NCBI GenBank assembly: GCA_010604095.1
Contig: JAABLG010000003.1
Coordinates: forward strand, 62,001-126,000
From: Streptococcus vestibularis
GTDB taxonomy: Bacteria > Bacillota > Bacilli > Lactobacillales > Streptococcaceae
Reading direction: 5' to 3'
Length of the DNA stretch: 64,000 nucleotides
Positions 27,018 to 36,668 of this stretch are shown here, one piece after another (within the stretch, counting starts at the first letter, position 1; the number at the start of each line of letters is the position of its first letter). Under the pieces are notes generated by a model. It saw nothing but the letters and a program-made list of their open reading frames with translations, ran no database searches and was not told the origin of the DNA. Both the position numbers and the translations under genes were made by a program.

Positions 27018-27716
27018 TCAATGCTCACGTGCATTCCATTTAAATGCAAAATTTGAAATAAAGATAAGTCCAACTACCCAACAAATTAAAGCAAACACAC
27101 TTGACTCATACGTTTGAAATTTTTCTAGTTTTATAAAATATTCTGTGTTAGCACCTATAAAAGAAAATCTCGTGATGTAACTCATAATTTTATTGCCCAT
27201 ATCAGATGAAAGCATAGGTAAAAAAGTAGCTATAATCAAGACAATCATACTAAATAATGTTGCATGAGTTTGGGTCTTAGAAAACAATCCTATGGACAAA
27301 TTCAACAGAATAAATGCTAACGTAGTCAATACTACTACAACAAAATAAGTTAACCAACTTGGAATAGCTATTCCAAATATTACAGGCATAAACAAAGCCG
27401 ATAAAACAGAAAAAATAAAAGGAAATGAAATGACAGAAATTATATAATTATATTTCGTAACACCACTCAATATCAATGTTCTTAAATTCTTCTTCTCTTT
27501 TTCTTCAGAAATCATCATTGAAGTAAAGGTGCCAGCTGTCATACTATAAATCAAACTAAGCCCAATGTTTAAAAAATACATTTCGCCATGAATCATAGGG
27601 ATAGCTTGTAAAATAGCAAAATCAATAAACGGTGTAACTACACATACAAACAACAAAACTTTATTACTGATTAAGTATTCCCAACGCAACCATAAAAGTG
27701 CTATCAATCTATGCAT
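27018..27716 (-). CDS. ABC-2 family permease of the repeat-flanked module
   Basis: The product is 232 residues with six hydrophobic segments and the SEEKEKKNLRTLILSGVTK loop that marks ABC-2 permeases. Its start overlaps the ATPase gene by 8 nt. The gene is A/T-rich compared with its neighbours. The two-gene exporter resembles small self-immunity or bacteriocin-resistance ABC systems, but no peptide or modification gene is next to it, so the cargo is unknown. Confidence 0.78.
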   Translation of the reverse strand: MHRLIALLWLRWEYLISNKVLLFVCVVTPFIDFAILQAIPMIHGEMYFLNIGLSLIYSMTAGTFTSMMISEEKEKKNLRTLILSGVTKYNYIISVISFPFIFSVLSALFMPVIFGIAIPSWLTYFVVVVLTTLAFILLNLSIGLFSKTQTHATLFSMIVLIIATFLPMLSSDMGNKIMSYITRFSFIGANTEYFIKLEKFQTYESSVFALICWVVGLIFISNFAFKWNAREH

Positions 27717-28536
27717 TTTTTGAATCCTCCGAAATCTTTATAAAAATATCCTCAAGCGTATTTTCTAAAGTATGCACACTAGCTACATCAGAACCACCCA
27801 AATATCTAGCAGCCTCTGCTTGAGACACCATTATCGAATCTCCATTTTTAAAACGAATAACAGCTTTATCTTGCTGACTATATTTATCTATGATTTCTTG
27901 AGGAGAACCATATTCTAATATATGACCTGAATTCAACAATGATATACGGTCACAAATTTTAGTAGCTTCACTCATATCATGAGTTGTTAAAAATATTGTT
28001 GTTCCCTCATTTTTTAAATTCAACAGAATATCATGTACTTTATTTGATAAAGCAGGGTCCAACCCCGATGTAGGTTCATCTAAAAAAAGAATTTTAGGAT
28101 GATGCAAAATTGACCGAATAAGAAGCATACGCTGTTTCATACCAGTTGATAGTTTTTCTGCCTTCTTATCTTTATCTTCAAATAATTCCAGTTCCTTCAA
28201 CAAAACATCAAGTTTATCTAAACTCACATTGTGATACTTAGCAAAGAATTGCAAGTTCTTATAAACTGTCATCTTTCCATAGAATCCAACAGTATCACTC
28301 ATTATACCAATATTTAAAAAATCCGAAGGAAGTAACCGATTAGACTCTTTATTTAAAATATAAGCTTTTCCGCTATCCTGTGATAACTGTCCTGTCAAAA
28401 TATTTATAGTCGTCGTTTTACCAGCACCAGAAGGACCTAGAAAACCAAAGATTTCTCCTTCCTTAATGTCAAACGAAATGTCCTCTAAAGCGATTTTATT
28501 GCCAAAACGCTTAGAAAGATTGTCTACTTTTATCAT
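27709..28536 (-). CDS. ABC transporter ATP-binding protein of the repeat-flanked module
   Basis: The product is 275 residues from ATG 28536, with AAAGGGG upstream. It has Walker A GPSGAGKTT, signature LSTGMKQRMLL (Thr-Gly in place of Gly-Gly, seen in CcmA/NatA-type exporters), Walker B ILFLDEPTSGLDP and switch His in LTTHDMSEA. The C-terminus has a short regulatory extension (SDVASVHTLENTLEDIFIK). It pairs with the permease gene. Confidence 0.85.
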   Translation of the reverse strand: MIKVDNLSKRFGNKIALEDISFDIKEGEIFGFLGPSGAGKTTTINILTGQLSQDSGKAYILNKESNRLLPSDFLNIGIMSDTVGFYGKMTVYKNLQFFAKYHNVSLDKLDVLLKELELFEDKDKKAEKLSTGMKQRMLLIRSILHHPKILFLDEPTSGLDPALSNKVHDILLNLKNEGTTIFLTTHDMSEATKICDRISLLNSGHILEYGSPQEIIDKYSQQDKAVIRFKNGDSIMVSQAEAARYLGGSDVASVHTLENTLEDIFIKISEDSKNA

Positions 28537-28563
28537 TGGATTCCCCTTTTCTAATGTAAACAC

Positions 28564-28812
28564 TTGCGATAATTATAAAAATGTTGAACTATACATATAA
28601 TATAACTGCGAAGGTGAATGACATGTTTGTTAAAGCTATCGCTTACTATGTTACATAAGTTATTATCATTGCTGATATTAGTCGTCATGTGACCACTCAC
28701 TAATAAAGAATGATATAACAAAGAAGCTATACATTAGTTTTTTATTATATCACTTTTCTTATCATTATCTAACAAAATGATAAGATTTTATCGTAGTCCG
28801 AGAATATCTATA
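28564..28812 (-). other. A/T-rich leader of the repeat-flanked ABC module
   Basis: No gene is seen. The segment is very A/T-rich and should hold the minus-strand promoter of the ABC genes; several TATAAT-like boxes exist, but none is convincing. A 9-bp inverted repeat (CTTATCATT at 28758-28766 with AATGATAAG at 28776-28784) is present. Confidence 0.5.
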
Positions 28813-28840
28813 GTTAAAAAGCCATCCTAGGATGACTTTC
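28813..28840. repeat. 28-bp direct repeat, right copy, containing the glycosyltransferase stop codon
   Basis: This is identical to 26973-27000. The last codons and TAG stop (28827-28829) of the minus-strand glycosyltransferase gene lie inside it, the usual position of attachment-type repeats at a gene's 3' end. Confidence 0.85.
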
Positions 28841-30371
28841 GCATATTTTTTAGATAGCGGCCGAGTATTTGTGTCATATGATTGTAACCCGCCGCGATCA
28901 TTGGAATTTGTAAGTAAATATAAGGTAGGGTGTACTGGCTCTTAGTCTCTGATATGAGGTGAAAGAGGATGCCACCGAAGAGATAGAGGAAGGCATAGAG
29001 GCCTAGTGTTGCTCCATCTCCCATTCGTTTATAAGTGAAAGCATAGTAGAACGCACCACCAAGATATAGGACTAGGAGATAGCCTTGCATATAGGTCACA
29101 AAAAAGAGATGCAGGGTCCCATCGTGATAGATAGAAGTCGCAAACCTATTCCACAAAGGCTGAAACTTGTCTTTACTTGGACCGTTCCAGATGGACTGGA
29201 AGCTTCCCTCCGTCCAGGAGCTGATAAACTTGGTTCTGAAAAACCAACTTGCCTCATCGGGATGTGCTAGGAGGTATTGAACACGCTTATCAAAAAAATG
29301 GTTGGCGCTTTTTTCAATCTTTTCGATATTGCCCTTTTTCTTAGCATAAATGTCACGGACATAGCCGGTATACCATCCTGGCATTCGTTTAGAATCGGGT
29401 TTGTCCTGTAAGCCCATGGCCAACCAAGCAATCTGAGGTGTTCCAGAAATTTTTTGATGAGTGGTAATCTCATAGTAACTGGTTGTCGCCTTATGCAAGC
29501 TCATAGGAAAGGCAAAGAAAGCCAAAACCAAAAGTAAATAGCGGTAACGTTTCTCTCTGAGTGTCATTAGTATCAAAATACCAGATAATGCAATAATGAG
29601 AATAATATTATTGCTCCTTACCCAGTAAGCCAATGATAGCATGACCACCGAAAGAATCGCATTCCTAGCCTTACCACGTTTTAAGTAACGTAGAAAGAAG
29701 AGAATGGCAAAACTAGAAAAAAACAAACCATACATAAGTCCATAGGCAAACATAATGTTAAAGACTAGAGGCAAAAAACCGAAGCTCATGATGACAGCCA
29801 AACGACTGACTAACGGTTTCGTAAACAGTTCATCCGTGATTTTCCATGTCGCATAGTTCATACCAATGACCATGCCAAGATTCAATACATAGAAAACCGA
29901 GATGACCGGTAAAGGAATCAGATAGAGAACCAGGCGTTCAAAACTAAGCAATCCCAACTGATGAGGATAGCGGTAGAAGTAGGCTCCTGGTTTAATTAAG
30001 GAGAAGTTGCCAGCATTAAACTGGACCGCCCCTTTAAAGACAGTACCTGCATCGTCTCGGCCAGCAAAACTAGTCAGAAAAATCAAAAGGAGACCAAAAC
30101 TCACAAAGCAAACGGAAAAAAAGATGAAAATCTGTTTTGTTGTCAGTTCCTTTAAAATCTTGCGCCAGAGAAGTGTCAAAAGCAGGATGACCCCACCTGA
30201 AACATAAACATACCAAGGGACGCTACTAATCTCTGCCCACTCAAAGTATCCCGTCATCATGGTCGTGCGAATGAGTAAAGTAGTCACAAATAATAGGCCG
30301 AAGACTAATAGCCCCACGTAGCGACCTAACCATTCTAAAACAGAACTCGTATATGACATAAGAGCCTTCAT
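28827..30371 (-). CDS. GT-C fold integral membrane glycosyltransferase-like protein
   Basis: The product is 514 residues with about eleven to twelve membrane helices and one larger polar loop (about residues 300-410). The first extracytoplasmic loop has RDDAGTVFKGAVQF, an acidic motif expected in GT39/GT83-like enzymes that use lipid-linked sugars. The start has AAAGGAG 7 nt upstream. The acceptor (teichoic acid, wall polysaccharide or protein) is unknown. Its 3' end lies inside the 28-bp repeat. Confidence 0.72.
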   Translation of the reverse strand: MKALMSYTSSVLEWLGRYVGLLVFGLLFVTTLLIRTTMMTGYFEWAEISSVPWYVYVSGGVILLLTLLWRKILKELTTKQIFIFFSVCFVSFGLLLIFLTSFAGRDDAGTVFKGAVQFNAGNFSLIKPGAYFYRYPHQLGLLSFERLVLYLIPLPVISVFYVLNLGMVIGMNYATWKITDELFTKPLVSRLAVIMSFGFLPLVFNIMFAYGLMYGLFFSSFAILFFLRYLKRGKARNAILSVVMLSLAYWVRSNNIILIIALSGILILMTLREKRYRYLLLVLAFFAFPMSLHKATTSYYEITTHQKISGTPQIAWLAMGLQDKPDSKRMPGWYTGYVRDIYAKKKGNIEKIEKSANHFFDKRVQYLLAHPDEASWFFRTKFISSWTEGSFQSIWNGPSKDKFQPLWNRFATSIYHDGTLHLFFVTYMQGYLLVLYLGGAFYYAFTYKRMGDGATLGLYAFLYLFGGILFHLISETKSQYTLPYIYLQIPMIAAGYNHMTQILGRYLKNMRKSS

Positions 30372-30497
30372 TGAAAGTCTCCTTTAATATTGGTAATTAC
30401 CCTTATAGTTTAGCACAGTCGTCGGAAAAATGTAATGAAAACTAGAAGAAAATATCATTCATCACTGAAAGAAATTGCTCTAATGACGACATCGAAA

Positions 30498-30535
30498 AAA
30501 CTCTCTGGTTTCAGAAACGAGAGAGTTTATTTTTA
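30498..30535. terminator. Terminator downstream of rqcH
   Basis: A stem pairing AAACTCTC with GAGAGTTT, with an inner GTTTC/GAAAC helix and flanking A/T runs. Confidence 0.7.
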
Positions 30536-30544
30536 TAAAGTAGA

Positions 30545-32203
30545 TTACTTCATCCGCATACTATCAATTTTTTCTTCAGTCGGTGTGACACGTAAGGTCT
30601 TTTGTCCAGTATAAGTTACAAATCCAGGTTTCCCAGCCGTTGGTTTGTTGAGTTTCTTAACATCAATCATATCCACTTGAACCAAGTTTGATAGACGAGC
30701 CTTAGAATAGTAGGCTGCCAATTCAGCCGCATCGGTCTTGACCTCGTCAGTTGGGTTAAGATTGTCCTTGATGACCACGTGACTACCAGGAATATCCTTG
30801 GCGTGGAACCAGAGCTCACCTTTTTTAGCCATCTTGAAGGTCAACTCTTCATTTTGCAGGTTGTTACGACCAACCATGATAATGGTCTTGCCATCAGAAG
30901 CTAGATACTGTTCCGGTTTCTTACGTTTGTGGCGTTTGTCAGTTGAACGACGCTTCATAAACCCAGCCTGAACAAGCTCCTCACGAATATCCTCGATTTC
31001 ATCCATATTGGCTTGAGAAAGACTGAATTCAACACTTTCTAAATAATCAATGGTCTGTTTGGTTTCCTCAATCAAACCAGTCAAGTGCTTAACAGCCTCC
31101 TTGAGTTTCTGGTATTTCTTGAAGTAACGTTGCGCATTTTGGTTAGGCGTTAGAGCCACATTTAGAGGAATGGTAATCTTTTCGCCAGTATAGTAGTTGT
31201 CTAGCTCGACACTATCCTTGTCATTTGGCACCATGCTAAGATAGGTGGTCAAAAGTTCCCCTTTTTGACGGAACTCCTCAGCATTTTCGGTCGCCGCAAG
31301 CTCTTTTTCCTGTTTAACAAGTTTCTTCTTGTTTTTCTCTAGCTCATTTTGCACACGATGGATCAAATCACTAGCCTGTTGAGCCACACGGTCACGCGCC
31401 GCTTTGTCCAAATAGTAGTAGTCCAAAAGGGCAGACAAGGTTTCAAACTCAGGTTGGTCCTGGCTGTCAGCAAATTTTACAGCTGAAAATGCTTTTGCCG
31501 TTAAGTTTGGCTCTACTTCATGATTGAAGAAGGCACGGAAATTCTTGAGCTTATCAGTCTCAAGTAAAGCTGATAATTCATTTGCCGTGTCACGCCCCAA
31601 ACCTTGGAAAAGTTTTTGAAGGTTTCTAGCTGACAAATCCTCCGTCTGCAAGATTTCAAAGAGCTTTTCATCTGGAAGGTCAAAAGGATTCTTAGCGTCT
31701 GTCTTAGGCGGTGCGATGTAGGTTGATCCTGGCAGAATAGTACGGTAACTATTTTGGGAGAAACCGACATGCTTGATAGACTCGATGATTTTGCTCTCAT
31801 TCTTATCTATAAGGATAATGTTGGAGTGTTTCCCCATGATTTCCATAACTAGAGTAACCTTGACGCTGTCACCGATTTCGTTTTTGTTTGATACGGAAAT
31901 CTCCAGAACACGGTCATTTTCTACCTGCTGGATAGCCTCGATAACTGCTCCCTGAAGGTATTTCCTCATAATCATGGTATAGGTATTTGGATTCTGTGGA
32001 TTTGGCAAGTCAGCCTTGGTGGTCTGAATACGACCAAAGACAGGGTGAGCCGAAAGCAGAAGCTTGTAATTCTGACGATTGTTACGAATGGTCAGGACCA
32101 ACTCACGTTCAAAAGGCTGATTAACTTTCTGGATACGCCCGTAAAGCACCTGCTCACGTAGCTCAGCTGTCATATGGTGAAGAAAAAAGCCGTCAAAAGA
32201 CAT
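30545..32203 (-). CDS. rqcH: Ribosome-quality-control factor RqcH (NFACT; fibronectin-binding PavA family)
   Basis: The product is 552 residues, full length. The NFACT-N domain runs from MSFDGFFLHHMTAELREQ through VTLVMEIMGKHSNIIL. A helix-hairpin-helix and a coiled-coil region (about 260-400, with runs such as ELEKNKKKLVKQEKELAA) follow. The NFACT-R domain is near the C-terminus (KKGELWFHAKDIPGSHVVIK). RqcH binds stalled 50S-peptidyl-tRNA complexes and adds alanine tails; the streptococcal homologue PavA/Fbp54 was first described as an adhesin. The start has GGAAG upstream. Confidence 0.93.
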   Translation of the reverse strand: MSFDGFFLHHMTAELREQVLYGRIQKVNQPFERELVLTIRNNRQNYKLLLSAHPVFGRIQTTKADLPNPQNPNTYTMIMRKYLQGAVIEAIQQVENDRVLEISVSNKNEIGDSVKVTLVMEIMGKHSNIILIDKNESKIIESIKHVGFSQNSYRTILPGSTYIAPPKTDAKNPFDLPDEKLFEILQTEDLSARNLQKLFQGLGRDTANELSALLETDKLKNFRAFFNHEVEPNLTAKAFSAVKFADSQDQPEFETLSALLDYYYLDKAARDRVAQQASDLIHRVQNELEKNKKKLVKQEKELAATENAEEFRQKGELLTTYLSMVPNDKDSVELDNYYTGEKITIPLNVALTPNQNAQRYFKKYQKLKEAVKHLTGLIEETKQTIDYLESVEFSLSQANMDEIEDIREELVQAGFMKRRSTDKRHKRKKPEQYLASDGKTIIMVGRNNLQNEELTFKMAKKGELWFHAKDIPGSHVVIKDNLNPTDEVKTDAAELAAYYSKARLSNLVQVDMIDVKKLNKPTAGKPGFVTYTGQKTLRVTPTEEKIDSMRMK

Positions 32204-32264
32204 GATGTACTTCCTTTCTTTTTAGTGATAATAATTGTTTTATTTTAAAAATAAAATAATTTGT

Positions 32265-32565
32265 GAGACTTTCCTTAGGTGTTGGCGGACGTCAGCGAAC
32301 TTTTACAAAGTTCCATGACTAATTAAGATACAAAGGGCGTCTGCGAATAAAGTCAAAATAGAAAGTTTGACGCAGAATCTTTAGATTCTAGGAAAACTTG
32401 TCTTTTTGACACAATTCGCAGCCCGTGTTCAATTGGTTTTGAGCCCCTTCGCTTTTTCATTTTTAGGCTCAGGCTAAAACAGTTTCCCAAACTGTTTTAC
32501 TCTCAAAAATTCCGAGCGCCTGAAACTAAAAGGTTTCAGGCGCTTTTAACACGGCGGAAAGTCTC
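32265..32565. ncRNA. Highly structured 301-bp multi-stem element, RNA or MITE
   Basis: The outer ends pair perfectly: GAGACTTTCC (32265-32274) with GGAAAGTCTC (32556-32565), then GTGTT (32279-32283) with AACAC (32548-32552). Inside are five separate helices. These are 32291-32319 (GAACTTT/AAAGTTC closed by GTCA/TGAC); 32335-32424 (GGGC and TGCGAA with TTCGCA and GCCC, containing GTCAAAA/TTTTGAC and AGAATCT/AGATTCT); 32441-32470 (GAGCC/GGCTC); 32476-32498 (10-bp perfect); and 32516-32543 (11-bp perfect, extendable). Together they would fold as a closed multi-way junction on either strand. No protein-coding frame explains it. It is 61 nt upstream of rqcH on the minus strand. I do not recognise a known RNA family. 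Confidence 0.6.
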
Positions 32566-32577
32566 GGTTAATTGCTC

Positions 32578-32872
32578 GCTCTGCTCTCCAAAAAAGTTAT
32601 TTCGAAAATTTGCAGAGCTTAGTTAGATATTTTTAAACAATTTGAATACGTTATGAACGTAAATATTGCCTAACCATTATAGCATAAAGCCTGTAGAAAT
32701 GCTTGGGGAGGGCTGTGAATCTAAACTTATTATCTTAATGTAATATAAATTGTCATAAAAAATTGTATGACATAAAGAGTTAAAAATCATATCAAATTTC
32801 TTCAAATATTCTTTTGAATTTATGTTCTAGTTATGGTATCATTTAATATGCTGAAAATTAAAGGAGCATTAA
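32578..32872 (+). other. Intergenic region upstream of the TraX-like gene
   Basis: There is no gene. A 7-bp hairpin (GCTCTGC at 32578-32584 with GCAGAGC at 32612-32618) lies just outside the structured element. The rest is A/T-rich, and the ribosome site AAAGGAG precedes the ATG at 32873. A clear promoter could not be fixed. Confidence 0.5.
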
Positions 32873-33673
32873 ATGAACGATATAAAAAAGATTAGCAATG
32901 CGACTAATTTAAAATACCTAGCTGTTGCACTTATGTTTTTGGACCAAATCTATCAGATGTTCGGGAGTATGGGGGCACCTATATGGTTGACGATGTTGGG
33001 ACGCCTGGCTTTCCCGATTTTCCTCTTTCTTGCTGCTGATAGTTTTCACTATACACACGATCGTATGGCTTTTCTCAGGCGGTTACTTTACATGAGTTGG
33101 TTTATGATCATTAGCAACGCCATCATTGGTAGTATTTTTCATAATGGTAGTATCGGTTTAACCAATAATGCCTTCTCAACTTTCTTTATTACTGGGATTT
33201 TTATTTACTCTTGGGATTTATTGTTTAAGGGCCTTCGTGACAAGTCTTATAGGGAATTGATTCAGGGAATGGGTGTCTTTCTCTTGCCAATCCTTTCAGC
33301 GATTCCAGTTGCTGTACTAGGAGGGATTTTTGAAACACCTAATGGAAATCCATTTGTGGCCCATAGTGTGGCTTTTCTCTTGTCACTGGTTCCAAGCGTT
33401 ATCATGGTTGAGGGTGGCTTTGTTATGGTTATCCTTGGTTTGCTCTTCTATATTTTCCGTACCAATCGCATGGCTCAAATCATTGTCTTGGCTGTTATTT
33501 CAGTGATTGCCCATCTTTTTGACCCGACAGGTGTTCAGTGGATGATGGTTTTTGCGGCAATTCCTATGTATTTCTACAATGGTGAGCGTGGTAGTGGTAA
33601 CAAGAATTTTTTCTATATTTTCTACCCAGCCCATATTTATCTCTTGTGGATCCTAGCAAGTTTGTTTAGATAA
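32873..33673 (+). CDS. TraX-family membrane protein
   Basis: The product is 266 residues with about eight membrane segments. It has family marks near both ends: LKYLAVALMFLDQIYQMFG with LGRLAFPIFLFLAADSF, and MYFYNGERGSGNKNFFY with FYPAHIYLLWIL. TraX of F plasmids N-acetylates pilin, and chromosomal Gram-positive homologues are predicted acyltransferases with unknown acceptors. It is monocistronic, with a terminator following. Confidence 0.85.
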   Translation: MNDIKKISNATNLKYLAVALMFLDQIYQMFGSMGAPIWLTMLGRLAFPIFLFLAADSFHYTHDRMAFLRRLLYMSWFMIISNAIIGSIFHNGSIGLTNNAFSTFFITGIFIYSWDLLFKGLRDKSYRELIQGMGVFLLPILSAIPVAVLGGIFETPNGNPFVAHSVAFLLSLVPSVIMVEGGFVMVILGLLFYIFRTNRMAQIIVLAVISVIAHLFDPTGVQWMMVFAAIPMYFYNGERGSGNKNFFYIFYPAHIYLLWILASLFR

Positions 33674-33679
33674 AATGAC

Positions 33680-33706
33680 AAAGACAGTCCTTGTGCTGTC
33701 TTTTTT
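33680..33706 (+). terminator. Terminator after the TraX-like gene
   Basis: A 7-bp stem (AAGACAG/CTGTCTT) and a T-run. Confidence 0.78.
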
Positions 33707-33805
33707 CCTTATTTAAGCGCATTGTTATGGTTTGTTTCCTGCTTTTAAAACTGCTATAATTTAAGGTGAAATATAAGCTAGTGATAACTAAATTGGAGGT
33801 ATATC

Positions 33806-34354
33806 ATGACAAAAGTAGCAGTAGTATTTGCAGAAGGCTTTGAAGAAATTGAAGCCTTGAGCCCAGTGGATGTCTTCCGTCGAGCAGGATTTGACTGTAG
33901 CATGCTTGGACTTGAAAGTGCGTCAGTAACGGGTTCACATGGGATTCAAGTAGCCATGGATGGCGTATTTGACGGTAATCTTGATGCGTATGATTTGGTG
34001 GTTCTCCCTGGAGGAATGCCTGGTTCCACTAACTTGCATGATCACGAAGGCTTGATTGCTTCTCTCCAAGCAAGAAATAAAGCAGGAAAATCTATTGCTG
34101 CTATCTGCGCCGCACCGATTGTTTTGAACCGTGCAGGCTTGCTTGAAGGTCGTAAATTCACTTGTTTCCCAGGTGTAGAGGAACAAATTGCAGCTGGTGA
34201 TCATCAAACAGATTTGGTGGTTGTTGATGGCAATATCATCACTAGCCGTGGTGCCGGCACAGCATTGGCATTTGCCTATGCCTTGGTTGATTTGCTGGGT
34301 GGCGATGGTCAGCAGTTAGCTCATACCATGGTTTACGACAGATTGTTTAAATAA
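33806..34354 (+). CDS. DJ-1/PfpI family protein
   Basis: The product is 182 residues. It has the N-terminal Glu (VFAEGFEEIEAL), the nucleophile elbow AAICAAPIVL with the reactive Cys near residue 103, and the His-containing end of the fold. It is close in length and sequence pattern to bacterial DJ-1 (YajL/ThiJ) proteins, linked to oxidative stress and glyoxal repair; the enzymatic role is debated. The start follows TTGGAGG. Confidence 0.88.
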   Translation: MTKVAVVFAEGFEEIEALSPVDVFRRAGFDCSMLGLESASVTGSHGIQVAMDGVFDGNLDAYDLVVLPGGMPGSTNLHDHEGLIASLQARNKAGKSIAAICAAPIVLNRAGLLEGRKFTCFPGVEEQIAAGDHQTDLVVVDGNIITSRGAGTALAFAYALVDLLGGDGQQLAHTMVYDRLFK

Positions 34355-34519
34355 TGTTTTTTATGGCTCTTGTTCAAGAACTCTAGCACCTCTTGTCAGG
34401 AATGTTGACAATCTATGTTCCCCTATGAGATGATAGAGCACTTATCAAACAAATGCCCTAAGCATAGATTAGAGAGACCTTAGCTTAATTTTATAAGTTT
34501 TGGTTTTTTCTTTTCTCCT
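34355..34519 (+). other. Spacer upstream of the pyrK promoter
   Basis: No gene is present. Inverted repeats include TTGTCA/TGACAA near 34394-34411 and AATCTATG/CATAGATT at 34410-34417 and 34463-34470, without a good T-run. Function is unclear. Confidence 0.4.
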
Positions 34520-34548
34520 TTGACATCTGTTATGAAAACGGTTATAAT
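34520..34548 (+). promoter_or_regulatory. pyrK-pyrD promoter
   Basis: TTGACA at 34520-34525, a 17-nt spacer and TATAAT at 34543-34548 make a consensus promoter directly before the PyrR leader. Confidence 0.9.
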
Positions 34549-34559
34549 TATCACAAAAT

Positions 34560-34663
34560 AACCTTTAAATGAGTCCAGAGAGACTTAAAAGGTCGGACAG
34601 TTTGAAACAGCAGGGTTCTCCTGTGATTTTTTGTGCGACCTTGCCATGTGGCGAGGTTTTTTT
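34560..34663 (+). promoter_or_regulatory. PyrR-dependent transcription attenuator of pyrK-pyrD
   Basis: The PyrR-binding hairpin (34561-34593) closes with ACCTTT/AAAGGT and carries the conserved loop AGTCCAGAGAGACT. Its 3' side AAGGTCG (34589-34595) can instead pair with CGACCTT (34636-34642) as an antiterminator. CGACCTT is also part of the terminator stem ACCTTGCC/GGCGAGGT (34638-34657), followed by a T-run. With UMP, PyrR would stabilise the first hairpin and so allow termination. Confidence 0.92.
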
Positions 34664-34693
34664 ATGACATTTTGCAGTTTAGAAAGGGTTGTC

Positions 34694-35467
34694 ATGATTT
34701 TAGTTGAAGATTTAACCATTGTGAGTCAGCGTGAGATTGCACCTCGTATTTTCGAGATGGTGCTTAAGGGAGAGATGGTTGCGGATATGCAGATTGGACA
34801 GTTCGTCCACCTTAAGGTTCCAGATCCAAGTAAGCTCCTTCGTCGCCCGATTTCTATCTCAGAGATTGACTATGACAAGAAAGAGGCAACTATTGTCTAT
34901 CGTGTGGAACGTGAGGGGACAGCCATTCTGTCTAAGATGGTAGCTGGTCAAACAATTGATACCATGGGGCCTCAGGGAAATGGTTTTGATATTTCCGTTG
35001 TCGATGTTGGGCAGAAAGCCCTCCTTGTTGGTGGTGGTATCGGTGTGCCACCTTTGGTTGAGACGGCTAAACAGTTGAAGGCTAAAGGTGTGGAAGTCGT
35101 GTCTGTGATTGGTTTTGCCAATAAGGATGCCGTCATCTTGGAGGACAAGCTCAAAGCTTGCGGTGACGTCTATGTGACAACCGATGACGGTTCATACGGT
35201 ATCAAGGGCTACGTTTCGACGGTTATTGATAGCTTCGACTGGACTCCAGATGCCGTATACAGTTGCGGAGCGCCAGGTATGCTTAAATATGTCGATAACA
35301 AGTTTGAAAATCATCCTCATGCCTATGTTTCTATGGAAGCTCGTATGGCTTGTGGTATGGGGGCTTGCTATGCCTGTGTGGTTCACGTTAAGGGCGAGTC
35401 AGATGCCAAAAATCTTCGTGTTTGCGAGGAAGGGCCAGTCTTCCCTACCGGAAAAGTCATCGTCTAG
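34694..35467 (+). CDS. pyrK: Dihydroorotate dehydrogenase electron-transfer subunit PyrK
   Basis: The product is 257 residues from ATG 34694 (MILVEDLTIVSQREIAPRIF). The frame is open further upstream into the terminator leader, but that region is not protein-like. It has an FAD-binding ferredoxin-reductase fold (RRPISISEID), an NAD site (LLVGGGIGVPPL) and the 2Fe-2S cysteines (MACGMGACYACVVHV plus Cys in LRVCEEG). It passes electrons from PyrDb to NAD+. It sits directly before pyrD and behind the PyrR attenuator. Confidence 0.93.
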   Translation: MILVEDLTIVSQREIAPRIFEMVLKGEMVADMQIGQFVHLKVPDPSKLLRRPISISEIDYDKKEATIVYRVEREGTAILSKMVAGQTIDTMGPQGNGFDISVVDVGQKALLVGGGIGVPPLVETAKQLKAKGVEVVSVIGFANKDAVILEDKLKACGDVYVTTDDGSYGIKGYVSTVIDSFDWTPDAVYSCGAPGMLKYVDNKFENHPHAYVSMEARMACGMGACYACVVHVKGESDAKNLRVCEEGPVFPTGKVIV

Positions 35468-36433
<966 letters not shown>

Positions 36434-36489
36434 AAGATAAATAGCCTTTTTAAGGAATTTAACAAAGGAATAATTACTTTCATCCCCCT

Positions 36490-36518
36490 TTGACATTCCC
36501 TTATAAAAGCGCTATAAT
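36490..36518 (+). promoter_or_regulatory. pyrF promoter
   Basis: TTGACA (36490-36495), a 17-nt spacer and TATAAT (36513-36518). Confidence 0.9.
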
Positions 36519-36534
36519 AGAACAAATTGAACTG

Positions 36535-36650
36535 AACCTTTAATCGAGTCCAGAGAGGCGAGAAAGGTGTACTGAGATGCTACGGCATCACTAAAGGGTA
36601 GGGACTGCCCTGTTTTCGTGCAACCTTCGCTGACTGGCGGAGGTTTTTTG
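36535..36650 (+). promoter_or_regulatory. PyrR-dependent attenuator of pyrF
   Basis: The PyrR-binding hairpin (36536-36568) closes with ACCTTT/AAAGGT and has the AGTCCAGAGAGGCG loop. A terminator stem (AACCTTCGC with GCGGAGGT, 36622-36644) and a T-run follow just before the gene. The same layout occurs at 34560-34663, and the two copies have diverged in the middle. Confidence 0.9.
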
Positions 36651-36668
36651 TGTGAAAGGATATAAGAA

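Noticed and set aside
32265..32565. T-box, tmRNA, RNase P or 6S RNA as identity of the structured element
   Set aside because: The hallmark sequences (T-box AGGGTGGNACCGCG, tmRNA tag region, RNase P core) are not present.
34410..34470. Inverted repeat AATCTATG/CATAGATT before the pyrK promoter
   Set aside because: The arms are only 8 bp, 45 nt apart and lack supporting structure; it is probably chance in A/T-rich DNA.
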